From Polynucleobacter necessarius (GTDB lineage Bacteria; Pseudomonadota; Gammaproteobacteria; Burkholderiales; Burkholderiaceae): a stretch of DNA of 64,000 nucleotides. The stretch's first letter is position 1; each line of letters begins with the position of its first letter. Shown in pieces: positions 17,555-27,830 of the stretch. Below the pieces are notes generated by a model. It worked only from the letters and a program-made list of their open reading frames with translations, made no database searches and was not told the origin of the DNA. A program made the translations under genes and the position numbers. The stretch spans positions 316,669 to 380,668 of the forward strand of contig NZ_LT615228.1 in the NCBI RefSeq assembly GCF_900096765.1, read 5' to 3'.

Positions 17555-18817
17555 TTAGCCTCCGCGACGCATTAGGTCGAAGAATTCACCATTATTTTTG
17601 GTGGATTTGAGTTTATCGACGATGAAGTTCATCGCTTCGATATCGTCCATATCGGCCAACAATTTACGTAACACCCAGATCTTCTGAAGGTTCTCAGCCT
17701 TAACCAAGAGCTCTTCACGGCGGGTTCCAGATTTATTGAGATTGATCGATGGGTAAACACGACGTTCAGCCAAGCGACGCTCCAGGTGAACCTCCATATT
17801 GCCGGTACCTTTGAACTCTTCATAAATCAGATCGTCCATACGACTACCAGTTTCGATGAGGGCGGTAGCGATGATGGTCAATGAGCCGCCTTCTTCAATG
17901 TTACGAGCTGCACCAAAGAAGCGTTTTGGACGTTGCAATGCATTGGCATCCACACCGCCAGAGAGCACCTTGCCTGATGAAGGAACTACGGTGTTGTATG
18001 CGCGTGCTAAGCGAGTAATCGAGTCGAGTAGGATGATCACATCTTTGCCCATCTCTACTAAACGCTTGGCTTTTTCAATGACCATTTCGGCAACTTGAAC
18101 GTGACGCACAGCGGGTTCATCAAAAGTAGAGGCAACCACTTCACCGCGAACGGAGCGTTGCATCTCGGTAACTTCCTCAGGGCGCTCATCAACGAGCAAG
18201 ACGATCAAAATAGCATCAGGATTGTTTGCAGAAATCGCATGGGCAATGTGCTGCATCATCACCGTCTTACCCGACTTAGGTGATGCCACAACCAAGCCAC
18301 GCTGACCGTAACCAATTGGAGAGATCATGTCGATTATTCGACCAGTGAGATTTTCTTCAGCCTTGATATCACGCTCAAGCTGGATAACGCGATTGGGGTG
18401 TAAAGGCGTTAAGTTTTCAAACATGATGCGGTTCTTTAGGGCCTCAGGAGCCAAACCGTTGATCTTGTCTACCTTAACTAAAGCGAAGTAACGCTCACCA
18501 TCTTTCGGGGTGCGCACTTCACCTTCTACGCTATCACCAGTGTGCAAGTTAAAACGACGAATCTGCGCGGGAGAGATATAAATGTCATCTGGTGAAGCCA
18601 TGTACGAGGCTTCAGGAGAGCGCAAGAAACCAAAGCCGTCAGGTAACACTTCTAAGGTGCCATCGCCGAAAACAGTTTCACCAGCCTTCGCACGTTTTTT
18701 CAGAATCGCGAACATTAATTCTTGTTTGCGCATCCGTTGAGTATTTTCAATCTCTAAGCTAGCTGCCATCTCGAGTAGAGCGGATACATGGAGGCCTTTG
18801 AGTTCAGTTAATTGCAT
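17555..18817 (-). CDS. rho: Transcription termination factor Rho
   Basis: A 420-residue hexameric RNA helicase. It has an N-terminal cold-shock-like RNA-binding domain ([17 protein letters not shown]), Walker A ASPKSGKT at residues 178-185, [10 protein letters not shown] and the C-terminal RNA-binding loops ([20 protein letters not shown]). Length and motifs are complete. It terminates untranslated RNAs genome-wide. It follows trxA on the minus strand with a leader of roughly 170 bases behind a good sigma-70-like promoter, which leaves room for the autoregulatory attenuation known for rho in other bacteria. Confidence 0.97.
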   Translation of the reverse strand: MQLTELKGLHVSALLEMAASLEIENTQRMRKQELMFAILKKRAKAGETVFGDGTLEVLPDGFGFLRSPEASYMASPDDIYISPAQIRRFNLHTGDSVEGEVRTPKDGERYFALVKVDKINGLAPEALKNRIMFENLTPLHPNRVIQLERDIKAEENLTGRIIDMISPIGYGQRGLVVASPKSGKTVMMQHIAHAISANNPDAILIVLLVDERPEEVTEMQRSVRGEVVASTFDEPAVRHVQVAEMVIEKAKRLVEMGKDVIILLDSITRLARAYNTVVPSSGKVLSGGVDANALQRPKRFFGAARNIEEGGSLTIIATALIETGSRMDDLIYEEFKGTGNMEVHLERRLAERRVYPSINLNKSGTRREELLVKAENLQKIWVLRKLLADMDDIEAMNFIVDKLKSTKNNGEFFDLMRRGG

Positions 18818-18995
18818 GTGGTTCTCGGGTATTGATAAAGATGAATGAGGGAAAGATGTTTTGGGGGATCACTGCGTTGATAGACATCACGCAGAAGTGG
18901 AAAACAGATTTTTGGGAAACTTGCTAAAAAATGGGAGAGGTAAATTGCTCGAAAGGGCGCGTACCGTGAAACATTCTCAGAAGCGCTGAACTGCT

Positions 18996-19024
18996 ATTAG
19001 ACTACACTAAAAGAGGTCTGACAA
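18996..19024 (-). promoter_or_regulatory. Sigma-70-like promoter for rho
   Basis: On the minus strand TTGTCA (complement of 19019-19024) and TCTAAT (complement of 18996-19001) are separated by 17 bases; each hexamer matches consensus at five of six positions. Transcription would start near 18989, giving rho a leader of about 170 bases. Inferred from sequence only. Confidence 0.55.
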
Positions 19025-19044
19025 GTACTAGGAATTGAGAATAA

Positions 19045-19071
19045 CCACAGGGTCAGCTGGTGATCCTGTGG
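19045..19071 (-). terminator. Hairpin downstream of trxA, probable terminator
   Basis: Arms CCACAGG and CCTGTGG close an imperfect hairpin 12 bases after the trxA stop. On the minus strand it is followed by TTATTCTC, a weak T-tract. It separates trxA from the rho promoter. Confidence 0.5.
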
Positions 19072-19082
19072 TCTGAGACGAT

Positions 19083-19409
19083 TTACAGATGACTATCAAT
19101 AAATGCAGTCAACTGAGATTTAGCCAATGCGCCTACTTTTTGAGCAGCCACAGTGCCATTTTTAAACAGAATTAGAGTCGGAATGCCGCGAATATTGAAC
19201 TGGGCAGGTACACCTTGGTTCTCATCCACATTCATTTTTGCGATTTGCAACTTATCCCCATACTCTCCAGAGAGTTCTTCGAGGATGGGGCCAATCATTT
19301 TGCAAGGACCACACCACTCAGCCCAGAAGTCGAGCAGAACAGGTTTATCAGACTTGAGGACGTCTTGTTCGAAAGAGGCGTCAGTTACATATTTAATGCC
19401 GGCACTCAT
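19083..19409 (-). CDS. trxA: Thioredoxin 1
   Basis: A 108-residue cytoplasmic protein with active site W-C33-G-P-C36-K in [16 protein letters not shown] and the cis-Pro loop [12 protein letters not shown]. It reduces protein disulfides using electrons from thioredoxin reductase. Size and fold landmarks are standard for TrxA. It is upstream of rho on the minus strand and divergent from addB, an arrangement common in Burkholderiales. Confidence 0.97.
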   Translation of the reverse strand: MSAGIKYVTDASFEQDVLKSDKPVLLDFWAEWCGPCKMIGPILEELSGEYGDKLQIAKMNVDENQGVPAQFNIRGIPTLILFKNGTVAAQKVGALAKSQLTAFIDSHL

Positions 19410-19529
19410 GAAAATTCCTTATTTGGGCGTTTTTTAGTTTGTTTTGTTATAGCGTTACTACGCTTATATTAGCAATAAGCGAAACATCCTGCTCAAAAAA
19501 GATAATTTACTTCACTATCTACACCATTC

Positions 19530-22511
19530 ATGCCCCAATCTTTTCCGACCATTTCCAAGCATAAGCAGGTGCAGTCTTGGGCAATTACGCCTGATGCTAG
19601 CGCGCTAGAGCAGTTAGCAAAAGGGATTTGGGATTGTGCACTGCAAACTGGGCAACGCCCATTAGTGGTGCTTAGTACTGCCGGCCCCTTGATTGGAGTG
19701 AGAGCGGCTCTCGAGAAATATCAACCCAAAGACAAAGACCTTCCCCCAGAAATTGCATTTTTGCCGCAAGTCATGAGTTTTGCTGATTGGTTGGAATCAG
19801 CGCCAGGCGCATGGAAGTTTCCAAAAAAGCAAAGTGATTTAGAGAGATGGTTAGGCGTTTATTCCACCTTGCGTAATCACAAAGAATTGCAGGCATGGTT
19901 TAAAGCTGAGAGTGAAACTGGTGCATGGGGTTTAGCACAAGCGATTGTGCAAGCATGCGATACCTTATCTAAAGCAGTGAGTCCACAAATACAAAAACAA
20001 ATTCACAAAGTTATCAGCGAAGGTCAGCCTAAGCAGGGCAGCATTGGCGAGGTATCACTTGCTCAGGCGCAATCCTTGTTAGATGCGTCCGTAGCTCAAG
20101 TTTATTCAGGTATGGCGCGTAAGGTGGTAGATCAAGAGACTAAGGTCTTGTTGACCTTCTGGCGATATACCGCCAGCCTCAGTGATCCAGTATTTCGTGA
20201 TCAATTTGCGATCGCGGCACATTTGAATGCCGTTGAAGTTGCTAGCAAGGCTAATCAAGCTAGGCCGCTGATATGGGTTGAGACTTCCGATCCCACGCCA
20301 ATCGATCAAGAAATCATCGCTCCCTTACTGAATGAATATGTTCAGCAAGCCCCAGTAGTAGAGGTCAAGATGGATTGGCGCGATGTGGGCTTATGGGCAG
20401 AAGCAATAGGGGGCGAGGATGCACAAACTCAAGCGCTCGTAAATGCCAAGCAGGCTAAATGCAAGAATTGGCGCTTAATTTCAGCCAAACGTTTTGAGGA
20501 GCTCGCTTGGGCTGCGGCCAAAACGATTGAGCAGCATCTCATTGATCACAAAACCAATGTAGCGCTCGTTGCGCAAGATCGTTTAGTAGCAAGAAGGACG
20601 CGAGCTCTCCTCGCAAGGTTGGGTCCTGGCCTCAATATTCGAGATGAGACTGGTTGGAAGTTATCTACTACCCGTGCAGCTGCCGCATTTAATAGTTGGT
20701 TAGAAATCATTCGGGCACCAAAGGATGGTCCGAGCGCAAAAGCATTGCTTGAGTTTTTGCACAATCCCTTTTTAGATCTTGGAAAAGTTCTCCAGCGTGA
20801 TCCTCAGGCTTGTATCAGACTGATTGCAGAGCTTGAGGATATTTTGCTAGCTAGTAAGGCAGAGTCTGGGTGGAAAACTTTTTACTTGGCTATTGAGGGT
20901 GCGCAAGATAATGCAGCCAGGACCTCTAGTAACTTACCAAGCACTGCTTTATTGGAGCTCTTACAGTTTGTCAGAGAGCGTCATCATGAGTGGCTAACAT
21001 TAAAAGTGGATTGCAAAAAGGCTTATGCACTGCTGATTCACAATCTAGAAGTCACAGGCATGGCGCAAAACCTCGAACAGGATTCTGCGGGCAAGCAGTT
21101 ACTGCAGGTGCTCAAGACATTTGATTTGAGTAAGACGGAATACAAAGAGGTGCCGATACGTCTGAGTGAGTGGCTTAGTTTGTTAAAAACGGTGATTGAA
21201 GGCGCAAGCTATCAAGAGGCCGGCAAGGAGGCAAAGGCGACGCTTAGCATCTTGCCGTTAAGCTCAACACGTTTGCGTGACTTTGATGCGGTTATCGTAG
21301 TTGGTTGTGATGAGCAACAGTTGCCGGCATATTCAGAGCCACCACTATTTTTCTCGGACGCATTAAACCAACTTCTTAAAACCTCTACTATTGCGACGCA
21401 ATTTGTGCAGCAAGCAAGAGACTTATCGCAACTATTAGTGTCTTGCCCCAGTGTAGATTTGCTTTGGCAAAGCAAGAGCAATAATGGCGAGCCATTGAGG
21501 CCGTCGGCATGGATCCAGCGTTTGCAAAACCAAATTGGCTGGGAAGCAATACCAACGCAGTTGAAAAAACGCGCCTTCGAATCTCAACCTATGGATATGG
21601 CGGTTGCGCAATTTGAAGAAGACTTGCCGTTGCCTTTGTCGATGAGTCCAAGTGCCTATAAGGCTTTGCGGGATTGCCCATATCGTTATTACGTCCGCAG
21701 TCTGTTGGGTCTGCGCAAACACAAAGGCTTTGATGAGGGCTTTGATGCTTCATTGGCAGGGCAGACCTTGCATAAACTATTAAAAAGTTTTTATCAAGCA
21801 CTCAAAACTCTGGAGCATATCAATCCAGCCATCAAAACCGATCCAGACCAAAGGCGCGCTTGGATGGAAAAGAGCCTATCGATTCTTTCAGAGCAAGAGT
21901 TCGCTAGTTTGATTGAGGGCGATGCTAGGGTGATGGGTACCTTGAGGGACTGGCAAAAGCAAATCCCGAGTTTTATAGATTGGCAACTGCAACGGGAACA
22001 AGCCGGGTGGGAATATTTTGATGGCGAGGTCAAAGTGGGCTTTGATCTGTCGTTTGAAGATTCACAGGGCGAGCAAAAAACGATTCGTATTGAGGGGTTT
22101 GCAGATCGCTATGACGTTAACCTACATCAAGAAAAGTTGGCTTCAGTCATTGATTACAAAAATCAACGTTTTGAGCGAGTAAAAGTACGCGCTGAGCATC
22201 TATTAGATGATCCGCAGTTATTGATATACGCTCGTGCGGCAAATGAGGCGCAAGAAAACCATAAACTTGCTGGCCATCAGGTTAAGCAGGCCGAGTGGGT
22301 AGCCTTGAAAGCAGATCTGTCCAAGGGAGTGCAAAAAGCTCAGCGCGGTCAAGAGGTGGTGGATATGCGTGCCATGATGCAGCAGTTCTCTGAGCAAATT
22401 ACAGAAGACGTGGGGCAACTCTGGGCCAAGAAACCCATGCATGCATTTGCGCCTGAGGGTGTGTGTCAATATTGTGAAGCGCGCGGTATATGTAGAAAGG
22501 GGATTTGGTGA
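19530..22511 (+). CDS. addB: AddB-like subunit of an AddAB/RecBCD-type helicase-nuclease
   Basis: A 993-residue protein. The N-terminal two thirds is a degenerate helicase-like region with no clear Walker A. The C-terminal third is a PD-(D/E)XK nuclease domain with SVIDYKNQR around residue 874. Four cysteines that should hold a 4Fe-4S cluster are present: one in LRDCPYRYYVRSLLG near residue 715 and three in GVCQYCEARGIC near the C-terminus. With AddA it processes double-strand breaks for RecA loading. The stop overlaps the addA start (GTGA), so the two are translationally coupled. The frame is uninterrupted over 3 kb. Confidence 0.85.
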   Translation: MPQSFPTISKHKQVQSWAITPDASALEQLAKGIWDCALQTGQRPLVVLSTAGPLIGVRAALEKYQPKDKDLPPEIAFLPQVMSFADWLESAPGAWKFPKKQSDLERWLGVYSTLRNHKELQAWFKAESETGAWGLAQAIVQACDTLSKAVSPQIQKQIHKVISEGQPKQGSIGEVSLAQAQSLLDASVAQVYSGMARKVVDQETKVLLTFWRYTASLSDPVFRDQFAIAAHLNAVEVASKANQARPLIWVETSDPTPIDQEIIAPLLNEYVQQAPVVEVKMDWRDVGLWAEAIGGEDAQTQALVNAKQAKCKNWRLISAKRFEELAWAAAKTIEQHLIDHKTNVALVAQDRLVARRTRALLARLGPGLNIRDETGWKLSTTRAAAAFNSWLEIIRAPKDGPSAKALLEFLHNPFLDLGKVLQRDPQACIRLIAELEDILLASKAESGWKTFYLAIEGAQDNAARTSSNLPSTALLELLQFVRERHHEWLTLKVDCKKAYALLIHNLEVTGMAQNLEQDSAGKQLLQVLKTFDLSKTEYKEVPIRLSEWLSLLKTVIEGASYQEAGKEAKATLSILPLSSTRLRDFDAVIVVGCDEQQLPAYSEPPLFFSDALNQLLKTSTIATQFVQQARDLSQLLVSCPSVDLLWQSKSNNGEPLRPSAWIQRLQNQIGWEAIPTQLKKRAFESQPMDMAVAQFEEDLPLPLSMSPSAYKALRDCPYRYYVRSLLGLRKHKGFDEGFDASLAGQTLHKLLKSFYQALKTLEHINPAIKTDPDQRRAWMEKSLSILSEQEFASLIEGDARVMGTLRDWQKQIPSFIDWQLQREQAGWEYFDGEVKVGFDLSFEDSQGEQKTIRIEGFADRYDVNLHQEKLASVIDYKNQRFERVKVRAEHLLDDPQLLIYARAANEAQENHKLAGHQVKQAEWVALKADLSKGVQKAQRGQEVVDMRAMMQQFSEQITEDVGQLWAKKPMHAFAPEGVCQYCEARGICRKGIW

Positions 22512-25500
22512 GCAATCCAATGAACCCGCTTATAGAAAAGCATCCCTATTCAGAAAAGCTTGCGTGTGATCCACGGCGATCAGTGATTGTTTCTGCTTGT
22601 GCGGGTAGCGGCAAGACTTGGTTGCTTGTTGCACGTATGGTGCGACTCTTGCTGGATGGCGTTAAGCCACAAGAAATCCTTGCCTTAACCTTTACTCGCA
22701 AAGCGGCGCAAGAAATGCGTGATCGCCTCTATGGTTTGCTGGAGCAATTTTCTAAAAGTGACGATGCCACGTTAATAAAAGAACTGATTTCAAGAGGCAT
22801 GGAGGAGAAGCAGGTCGAGCAATATTTACCTAAAGCTAAGGGGCTCTATGAACAGGTACTAGCAAATCCGCAGCCGATTGTGATTGATACTTTCCATGGA
22901 TGGTTTGGCAGGCTATTGGGTGCAGCACCAGTCTCTATGGGAATTCAGCCTGGGTTTATGTTGCGTGAAGACGCGAAACGTCTGCAAGAAGAATGTCTTG
23001 ATGACTGGTGGGGCGATCTCACGCCAGAACTCAAGGCGCATTACGATGTTTTATTGAAGCATCTTGGTTCACACGAGACCCAAAAACTCCTCATGGGTAG
23101 AAGCAGTCTCTTTAAGCAAAGAGGCGCTTGGACATTTTTTGCAAAAGAGTGCAAACAAACTGGTATTAGTCCGATAGAGCGTCTCCAGAAAACATTGCAC
23201 AAGCTTAATTTACCTAATCCATTGCTGGCGCAGTGGAATGCGCCCAATGCATTAGTTGACCTGGAGTTTTTAGAAAGATGTTTTGCAAATAGCAGCGCTA
23301 ACGATCAAAAGCTTTTGCCAAATCTATTGCCAGCCATTGCATGTAAGAAGCGTGGTGGCGACGTAATGGATATCGCCGCTAGTTTGCAAAATGTCTTTTT
23401 AACAAAGGACCCAGTGCAATATAGAGCGGGGAACGATAGCGCTTTAGGTGCATTGCAAACGTTCTTAAAAAATGAAGGCATGGCAGACCGTATTCAGGAG
23501 TACATCGCCATCAAGCAGGCTTGGGGACACGCTTTTAATGACTATCTGCTTTGGCAAGCAGAACATGATGTCTTTGCAATCAACGAAGCTTGGTTTGTTT
23601 TGAATCAATCTATGATGGCTCATGCCAGTGCAGCAAAAGAGAGCATGCGTGTGCGGGATTTTGATGATCTAGAGATAGGTGTCAGTACGTTGATGAGTGA
23701 TACCGCTAATGCAGCCTACCTTCAGTCACGCTTAGATGCTAAATACAAACAAATACTTATTGATGAGTTTCAGGATACTAATCCGTTGCAATGGCAAATC
23801 TTGCGTGCATGGTTAGCAGGCTATAGCGAGGGTGACGAAAAGCCTAGAGTCTTTATTGTGGGCGACCCCAAGCAATCCATTTACCGTTTCCGCCGCGCTG
23901 ACCCAAGATTGTTTGTTAGTGCTAAGCAGTTTTTGCATGAAAACTTAGGCGCTAGTTACATTGAGCAAGATAAAACACGCCGCAATGCTGAGCAAATTAA
24001 TCGAGCGGTTAATCAAATCTTTCAGGGCGAACAGATTCCTACGGAATATCCCTATACCGAGCAAGAAACCCTGTGGACGGGACCTGCATACCAAAAGCTC
24101 GCAGAGGCCTACGCTAATGAGGGAGAAATTTATTTGCTTCCCCTGATTCCGTATGCAGAAAAAGCAGAAGAAGTGCGAGAGGGTAGCGCTTTTGATAAGG
24201 CGATTGCAGACTCTAGCGAGACGGTTTCGGCAATTCAGCGAAAACAAGAAGGTGAATTAGTTGCGCGCCTGATTCAAGAAGTGATTGCTACACGAAAAGT
24301 GGCCGATAAAGAAGGTGGCAAAGAAATTTGGCGAGAGGCCAGGGCAAGTGATTTCTTATTGCTAGTGAAGCGTCGAAAATATTTACCTCAATATGAAAGA
24401 GCGCTGCGTGAAGCAGACCTTGCGTATGAGAGTTCACGATTAGGCGGGTTATTAAACACCTTAGAGATTGACGACTTAATTGCTTTATTAACGGTATTAG
24501 TCACGCCGCGTCATGATCTGCCATTGGCACAAGTGTTACGCAGCCCCATTTTTAGTTTTTCTGAAAAACAGATGCAGCGCTTAGCTATCGCCATGACTTC
24601 AGGGCGGTATCGGTCTTGGTGGGATGCGCTACAAGACAGCCAGGATGCAGGATTGCAGGTGGCCGCACGCTATCTCAAACACTGGCACCTCCTAGGCGAA
24701 CGCTTGCCAGTACACGACTTACTGGATCGCATTTATCAAGAGGGTGATGTGCGCCTGAAATACGCCGCCATTTGCCAGGATATTGATCGCCCCCAAGTAT
24801 TGGCAAACTTAGATGCATTTTTAGAGGTAGCCTTGAATCAAGATGGCGGTCAATACCCAAGCCTGAGCCGCTTTATTCAAGAAATTAATGCTCAGCGGCG
24901 CGGCGATGATGATGAGACTCCTGATGAAGGGGATGTGGATGCCGCGAGCGATGACAATCTTGTCAACGTTGATGAAGAAAATGAAATGTCGGAAGAGGAG
25001 CGTCATAAACGGGTGCGCTTGATGACGATTCACGGCGCAAAAGGACTGGAATCACCGTTTGTCATTATGTTAGATGCGAACAATACCGATACCAACGTTG
25101 ATCACAGCGGAGTTTTAATTGATTGGTCGCCAGAGGCAGAAAGCCCTTCGCACCTCTCTTTATTTACTTCCAGAACATTGACCAACCCACGCGTTGAGAT
25201 CAATGAAGAAGAGAAGCGTATTGGTGAAAATGAAAATTGGAACTTGTTGTATGTAGCCATGACCCGTGCTCGCCAAGGTCTCTGGATTAGTGGTGATGCC
25301 CAGAAGCCCACGAAGAACAATCCTGATGGCCTAGATAAAGCTTCTTGGTACGGTAAAGCCAGTGCTGCTCAGATAGCTGTTTATTCAGTGGCGCAAGAAA
25401 AAGCTAATAAATCCAAAGATAGTAAAGCTCAGTTAAAAAATACTTCAGATAGCGCGGTTGAGGATTTTGTCTTAGAGTGGAATCCCGCACAAGAAAGTCA

Positions 25501-26050
25501 TGCTCAATTGCTGCGTGATATCGAAAGTGGCATCACGGTGGAGGTATTTGCTGGTGAGACTGAAAATGCAGCAGAACCTGATCCTGAGATTTTGGATGAG
25601 GGTACACATTTTCATAAATTGCTCGAGTTCTTGGTTCCAGATTCGGTCAACAAAGAAAAGCCGTCGATGCCAAATGAGCAAGAGGTAATGAATTGGCTTG
25701 GTGTTGATCATGCGCATGCTCAAAAGTTAATTGAGCGCGTCACTAAAGTATTGGAAGCCCCAGCTCTAGAGATTTACCTCAAGCCTGATCGGTGGATTGC
25801 TGCTTGGAATGAATTGGATATCGTTAGCGAAGCAGGCAAGAGCTACCGCATGGATCGTTTAGTAGAGTTGAGTGATTACTTGGCTATCATCGATTACAAA
25901 CTGACCATTCCAGAAGTGGGTAGCGAGAAGTATGAAAAGTACCGTGCACAACTCAAGGCCTATCAGGTAGAGCTTGCTCGTATCCGCAAAGATAAGCCGA
26001 ATAAGGCTTATCTAATCTCCTCAGAGGGCAAAATCCACGAACTCGGCTGA
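22508..26050 (+). CDS. addA: AddA-like UvrD-type helicase-nuclease
   Basis: An 1180-residue superfamily 1 helicase starting at GTG 22508 (an ATG at 22520 is the alternative). Walker A is SACAGSGKTWLL near residue 32, motif Ia LALTFTRKAAQEMRDR, Walker B LIDEFQDTNPLQWQ near residue 418, motif III VGDPKQSIYRFRRADP, and the C-terminal motifs VRLMTIHGAKGLESP and LLYVAMTRARQG. A PD-(D/E)XK nuclease motif, AIIDYKLT, lies near residue 1127. It is the motor and second nuclease of the AddAB complex. All motifs are intact despite the decay elsewhere in the window. Confidence 0.9.
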   Translation: MSNPMNPLIEKHPYSEKLACDPRRSVIVSACAGSGKTWLLVARMVRLLLDGVKPQEILALTFTRKAAQEMRDRLYGLLEQFSKSDDATLIKELISRGMEEKQVEQYLPKAKGLYEQVLANPQPIVIDTFHGWFGRLLGAAPVSMGIQPGFMLREDAKRLQEECLDDWWGDLTPELKAHYDVLLKHLGSHETQKLLMGRSSLFKQRGAWTFFAKECKQTGISPIERLQKTLHKLNLPNPLLAQWNAPNALVDLEFLERCFANSSANDQKLLPNLLPAIACKKRGGDVMDIAASLQNVFLTKDPVQYRAGNDSALGALQTFLKNEGMADRIQEYIAIKQAWGHAFNDYLLWQAEHDVFAINEAWFVLNQSMMAHASAAKESMRVRDFDDLEIGVSTLMSDTANAAYLQSRLDAKYKQILIDEFQDTNPLQWQILRAWLAGYSEGDEKPRVFIVGDPKQSIYRFRRADPRLFVSAKQFLHENLGASYIEQDKTRRNAEQINRAVNQIFQGEQIPTEYPYTEQETLWTGPAYQKLAEAYANEGEIYLLPLIPYAEKAEEVREGSAFDKAIADSSETVSAIQRKQEGELVARLIQEVIATRKVADKEGGKEIWREARASDFLLLVKRRKYLPQYERALREADLAYESSRLGGLLNTLEIDDLIALLTVLVTPRHDLPLAQVLRSPIFSFSEKQMQRLAIAMTSGRYRSWWDALQDSQDAGLQVAARYLKHWHLLGERLPVHDLLDRIYQEGDVRLKYAAICQDIDRPQVLANLDAFLEVALNQDGGQYPSLSRFIQEINAQRRGDDDETPDEGDVDAASDDNLVNVDEENEMSEEERHKRVRLMTIHGAKGLESPFVIMLDANNTDTNVDHSGVLIDWSPEAESPSHLSLFTSRTLTNPRVEINEEEKRIGENENWNLLYVAMTRARQGLWISGDAQKPTKNNPDGLDKASWYGKASAAQIAVYSVAQEKANKSKDSKAQLKNTSDSAVEDFVLEWNPAQESHAQLLRDIESGITVEVFAGETENAAEPDPEILDEGTHFHKLLEFLVPDSVNKEKPSMPNEQEVMNWLGVDHAHAQKLIERVTKVLEAPALEIYLKPDRWIAAWNELDIVSEAGKSYRMDRLVELSDYLAIIDYKLTIPEVGSEKYEKYRAQLKAYQVELARIRKDKPNKAYLISSEGKIHELG

Positions 26051-26177
26051 GCTCATGAACTCAGCCCCACTCTTGAATTTCTCCTAAAAGCCCCCATATA
26101 ACTGGGGAATAGTAAAAATACCTAAACTAGCGATAATCAAAATTGAAGTAATACTTCCTACAGGGATTTAAGGAGCC

Positions 26178-27002
26178 ATGATGAAGATCCGTAATGTACA
26201 AAAGTTATTAGTCGGTCTATTTGCAAGCGCGTTATTGCTCACCAGCAATCTAGCTTTTGCAGAGGCGACCCTACCTGAGGTTGCTCAAGCTATTCAGTCA
26301 GGGCAGTTGGCAAAAGCTGACGCCATGATGCAAGAAGTTTTAAGAAATCACCCCAATAGCGGGAAGGCACATTACATTGCTGCCGAACTCTATTTAAGAG
26401 AGGGTAAGTTAGACGCTGCTCGCCAAGCATTTGTACAAGCAGAAAATTTAGCGCCTGGCTTGCCTTTTGCTCAACCTGAGTCAGTGCAAAAATTACAAGC
26501 TGAGTTGCGTGCGGGCACAGTACCCGCTCACACGAATGCTGGAGCAGGTTCAATCTTTACCAGCACCATCTTTTGGATCTTGATGGCTATCTTGATCGCA
26601 GGCGTAGTGTTCTTTATGAGAAATCGCAATCGTCCAGAGCCAGTTCAGGTCTATAACGCACCAACAGCTAATGGGCCGTATCCAGGTATGCCAGGAGCGC
26701 CTGGCAGCTATCCTCCTGGATATCCTGGCGCACCAGCGTCTGGTATGGGTAGCGGTCTAATGGGTAGCTTGGCAACGGGCGCAGCCTTGGGCGCTGGTAT
26801 GGTTGCTGGTGAAGCCTTGGCTAGTCACTTAATGGGCGGCAATCAACACGCCAATCCAAATATCAATAATGACTTTAATCAAGTTGGCGGTATTGCACCT
26901 GATGCCCCTAACTTCGGGGTCAATGATGCAAGCTCTTGGGATGATGGCGGCTCAAGCTCTTGGGATGACAGCGGTGGCGGCGACTTCATGAGTGACGTTT
27001 AA
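26178..27002 (+). CDS. TPR-containing single-span membrane protein with glycine-rich tail
   Basis: A 274-residue protein. The signal peptide ends near SNLAFAEA, followed by TPR-like helices (AIQSGQLAKADAMMQEVLRNHP; AHYIAAELYLREGKLDAARQAF), a transmembrane helix at about 127-147 (IFWILMAILIAGVVFFM), a Pro/Gly-rich linker, a small-residue helix (GSLATGAALGAGMVAGEAL) and an acidic repeat tail SSWDDGGSSSWDDSGGGDF. The topology suggests a periplasmic TPR domain anchored in the membrane with a flexible C-terminal part. Function unknown. RBS AAGGAG precedes ATG 26178. Confidence 0.75.
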   Translation: MMKIRNVQKLLVGLFASALLLTSNLAFAEATLPEVAQAIQSGQLAKADAMMQEVLRNHPNSGKAHYIAAELYLREGKLDAARQAFVQAENLAPGLPFAQPESVQKLQAELRAGTVPAHTNAGAGSIFTSTIFWILMAILIAGVVFFMRNRNRPEPVQVYNAPTANGPYPGMPGAPGSYPPGYPGAPASGMGSGLMGSLATGAALGAGMVAGEALASHLMGGNQHANPNINNDFNQVGGIAPDAPNFGVNDASSWDDGGSSSWDDSGGGDFMSDV

Positions 27003-27045
27003 GCTGTTTCAATAACAATCAATAATACCTATAGAAAGAATCACG

Positions 27046-27549
27046 ATGGCAATGTCAATGTACCAAATATCGATTCCTCAACTAACCAAGATGCTGGGCA
27101 ATCTTTCCAACATTTTAAAGAAGGGTGAAGAGTTCGCCAAAGCTAAGAATATTGATAGTGCAGTATTGGTAGGTAGTCGTCTCGCCCCGGATATGTTCCC
27201 GCTTGCAAAGCAAGTACAGATTGCCTGTGATCAAGTCAAAAACGGGATGGCTCGCTTAGCTGGTGTAGAGCCACCGAAGTTTGATGACAATGCAACTACT
27301 TTTGCACAGTTGCAAGAGCGTATTGCGAAAACGATTGCTTTTGCTAATAGCATCAAGCCTGAGCAACTCGATGGTAGCGAGACGAAAGAGATTCAGTTCT
27401 CGATTAAAGAGTGGAACTTTGAGTTTGTGGGCGATCAATATTTGCTCACTTGGATTATTCCGAATTTTTACTTCCACGTAACGACTGCGTACAACATCTT
27501 GCGTCACAACGGTGTCGAAATCGGTAAGTCGGATTACTTGGGAGGCTAG
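27046..27549 (+). CDS. DUF1993 family protein
   Basis: A 167-residue soluble helical protein with MYQISIPQLTKMLGNLSNIL at the start and PNFYFHVTTAYNILRHNGV near the end, both diagnostic of DUF1993. The family has a DinB-like four-helix fold; the terminal FHVTTAYNILRH carries the conserved His residues that could bind metal. No enzymatic activity is assigned. It follows the TPR membrane protein by 43 bases and may be co-transcribed. Confidence 0.85.
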   Translation: MAMSMYQISIPQLTKMLGNLSNILKKGEEFAKAKNIDSAVLVGSRLAPDMFPLAKQVQIACDQVKNGMARLAGVEPPKFDDNATTFAQLQERIAKTIAFANSIKPEQLDGSETKEIQFSIKEWNFEFVGDQYLLTWIIPNFYFHVTTAYNILRHNGVEIGKSDYLGG

Positions 27550-27569
27550 GGGTCTATTACAATAGATCT

Positions 27570-27686
27570 ATGGAATATTTTTCTGAAATCATTGAGGTGG
27601 TAAATCCCTGGCTCTTTCGAGCCAGTGTGTATCTCTCCAATGCTTTTTTAGATGACCCCGCTATTTTGGCGTTCGCTTTTTGTTGA
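27570..27686 (+). CDS. Possible small protein, 38 residues
   Basis: ATG 27570 opens a frame for MEYFSEIIEVVNPWLFRASV and ends in DDPAILAFAFC. It is partly hydrophobic with no clear ribosome site and no recognised family. It lies between DUF1993 and a strong terminator, so it would be transcribed with DUF1993. It could also be a remnant of a longer gene. Low confidence. Confidence 0.3.
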   Translation: MEYFSEIIEVVNPWLFRASVYLSNAFLDDPAILAFAFC

Positions 27687-27714
27687 TCCTTTAATTAACG
27701 AAACTGCAGTCATC

Positions 27715-27737
27715 AAGCCACCTTCGGGTGGTTTTTT
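27715..27737 (+). terminator. Rho-independent terminator
   Basis: Stem AAGCCACC/GGTGGTTT with a TTCG tetraloop followed by a T-run (GGTTTTTTATT). It ends the TPR/DUF1993 transcript and insulates the umuDC promoter. Confidence 0.85.
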
Positions 27738-27805
27738 ATTGCCTAAAATTGAAGCAATAATCTCAAAAACAACAAAAAGAGTTTCATTTTTGTAGTTTTT
27801 ATATA

Positions 27806-27825
27806 TACTGTATAAACATACAGTA
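27806..27825 (+). promoter_or_regulatory. LexA-binding SOS box upstream of umuD
   Basis: TACTGTATAAACATACAGTA is a 20-bp palindrome with 8-bp perfect arms and matches the proteobacterial CTG-N10-CAG LexA consensus. It ends five bases before the first umuD ATG, so bound LexA would cover the promoter or the first transcribed bases. It predicts SOS induction of umuDC. Confidence 0.9.
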
Positions 27826-27830
27826 TATTA

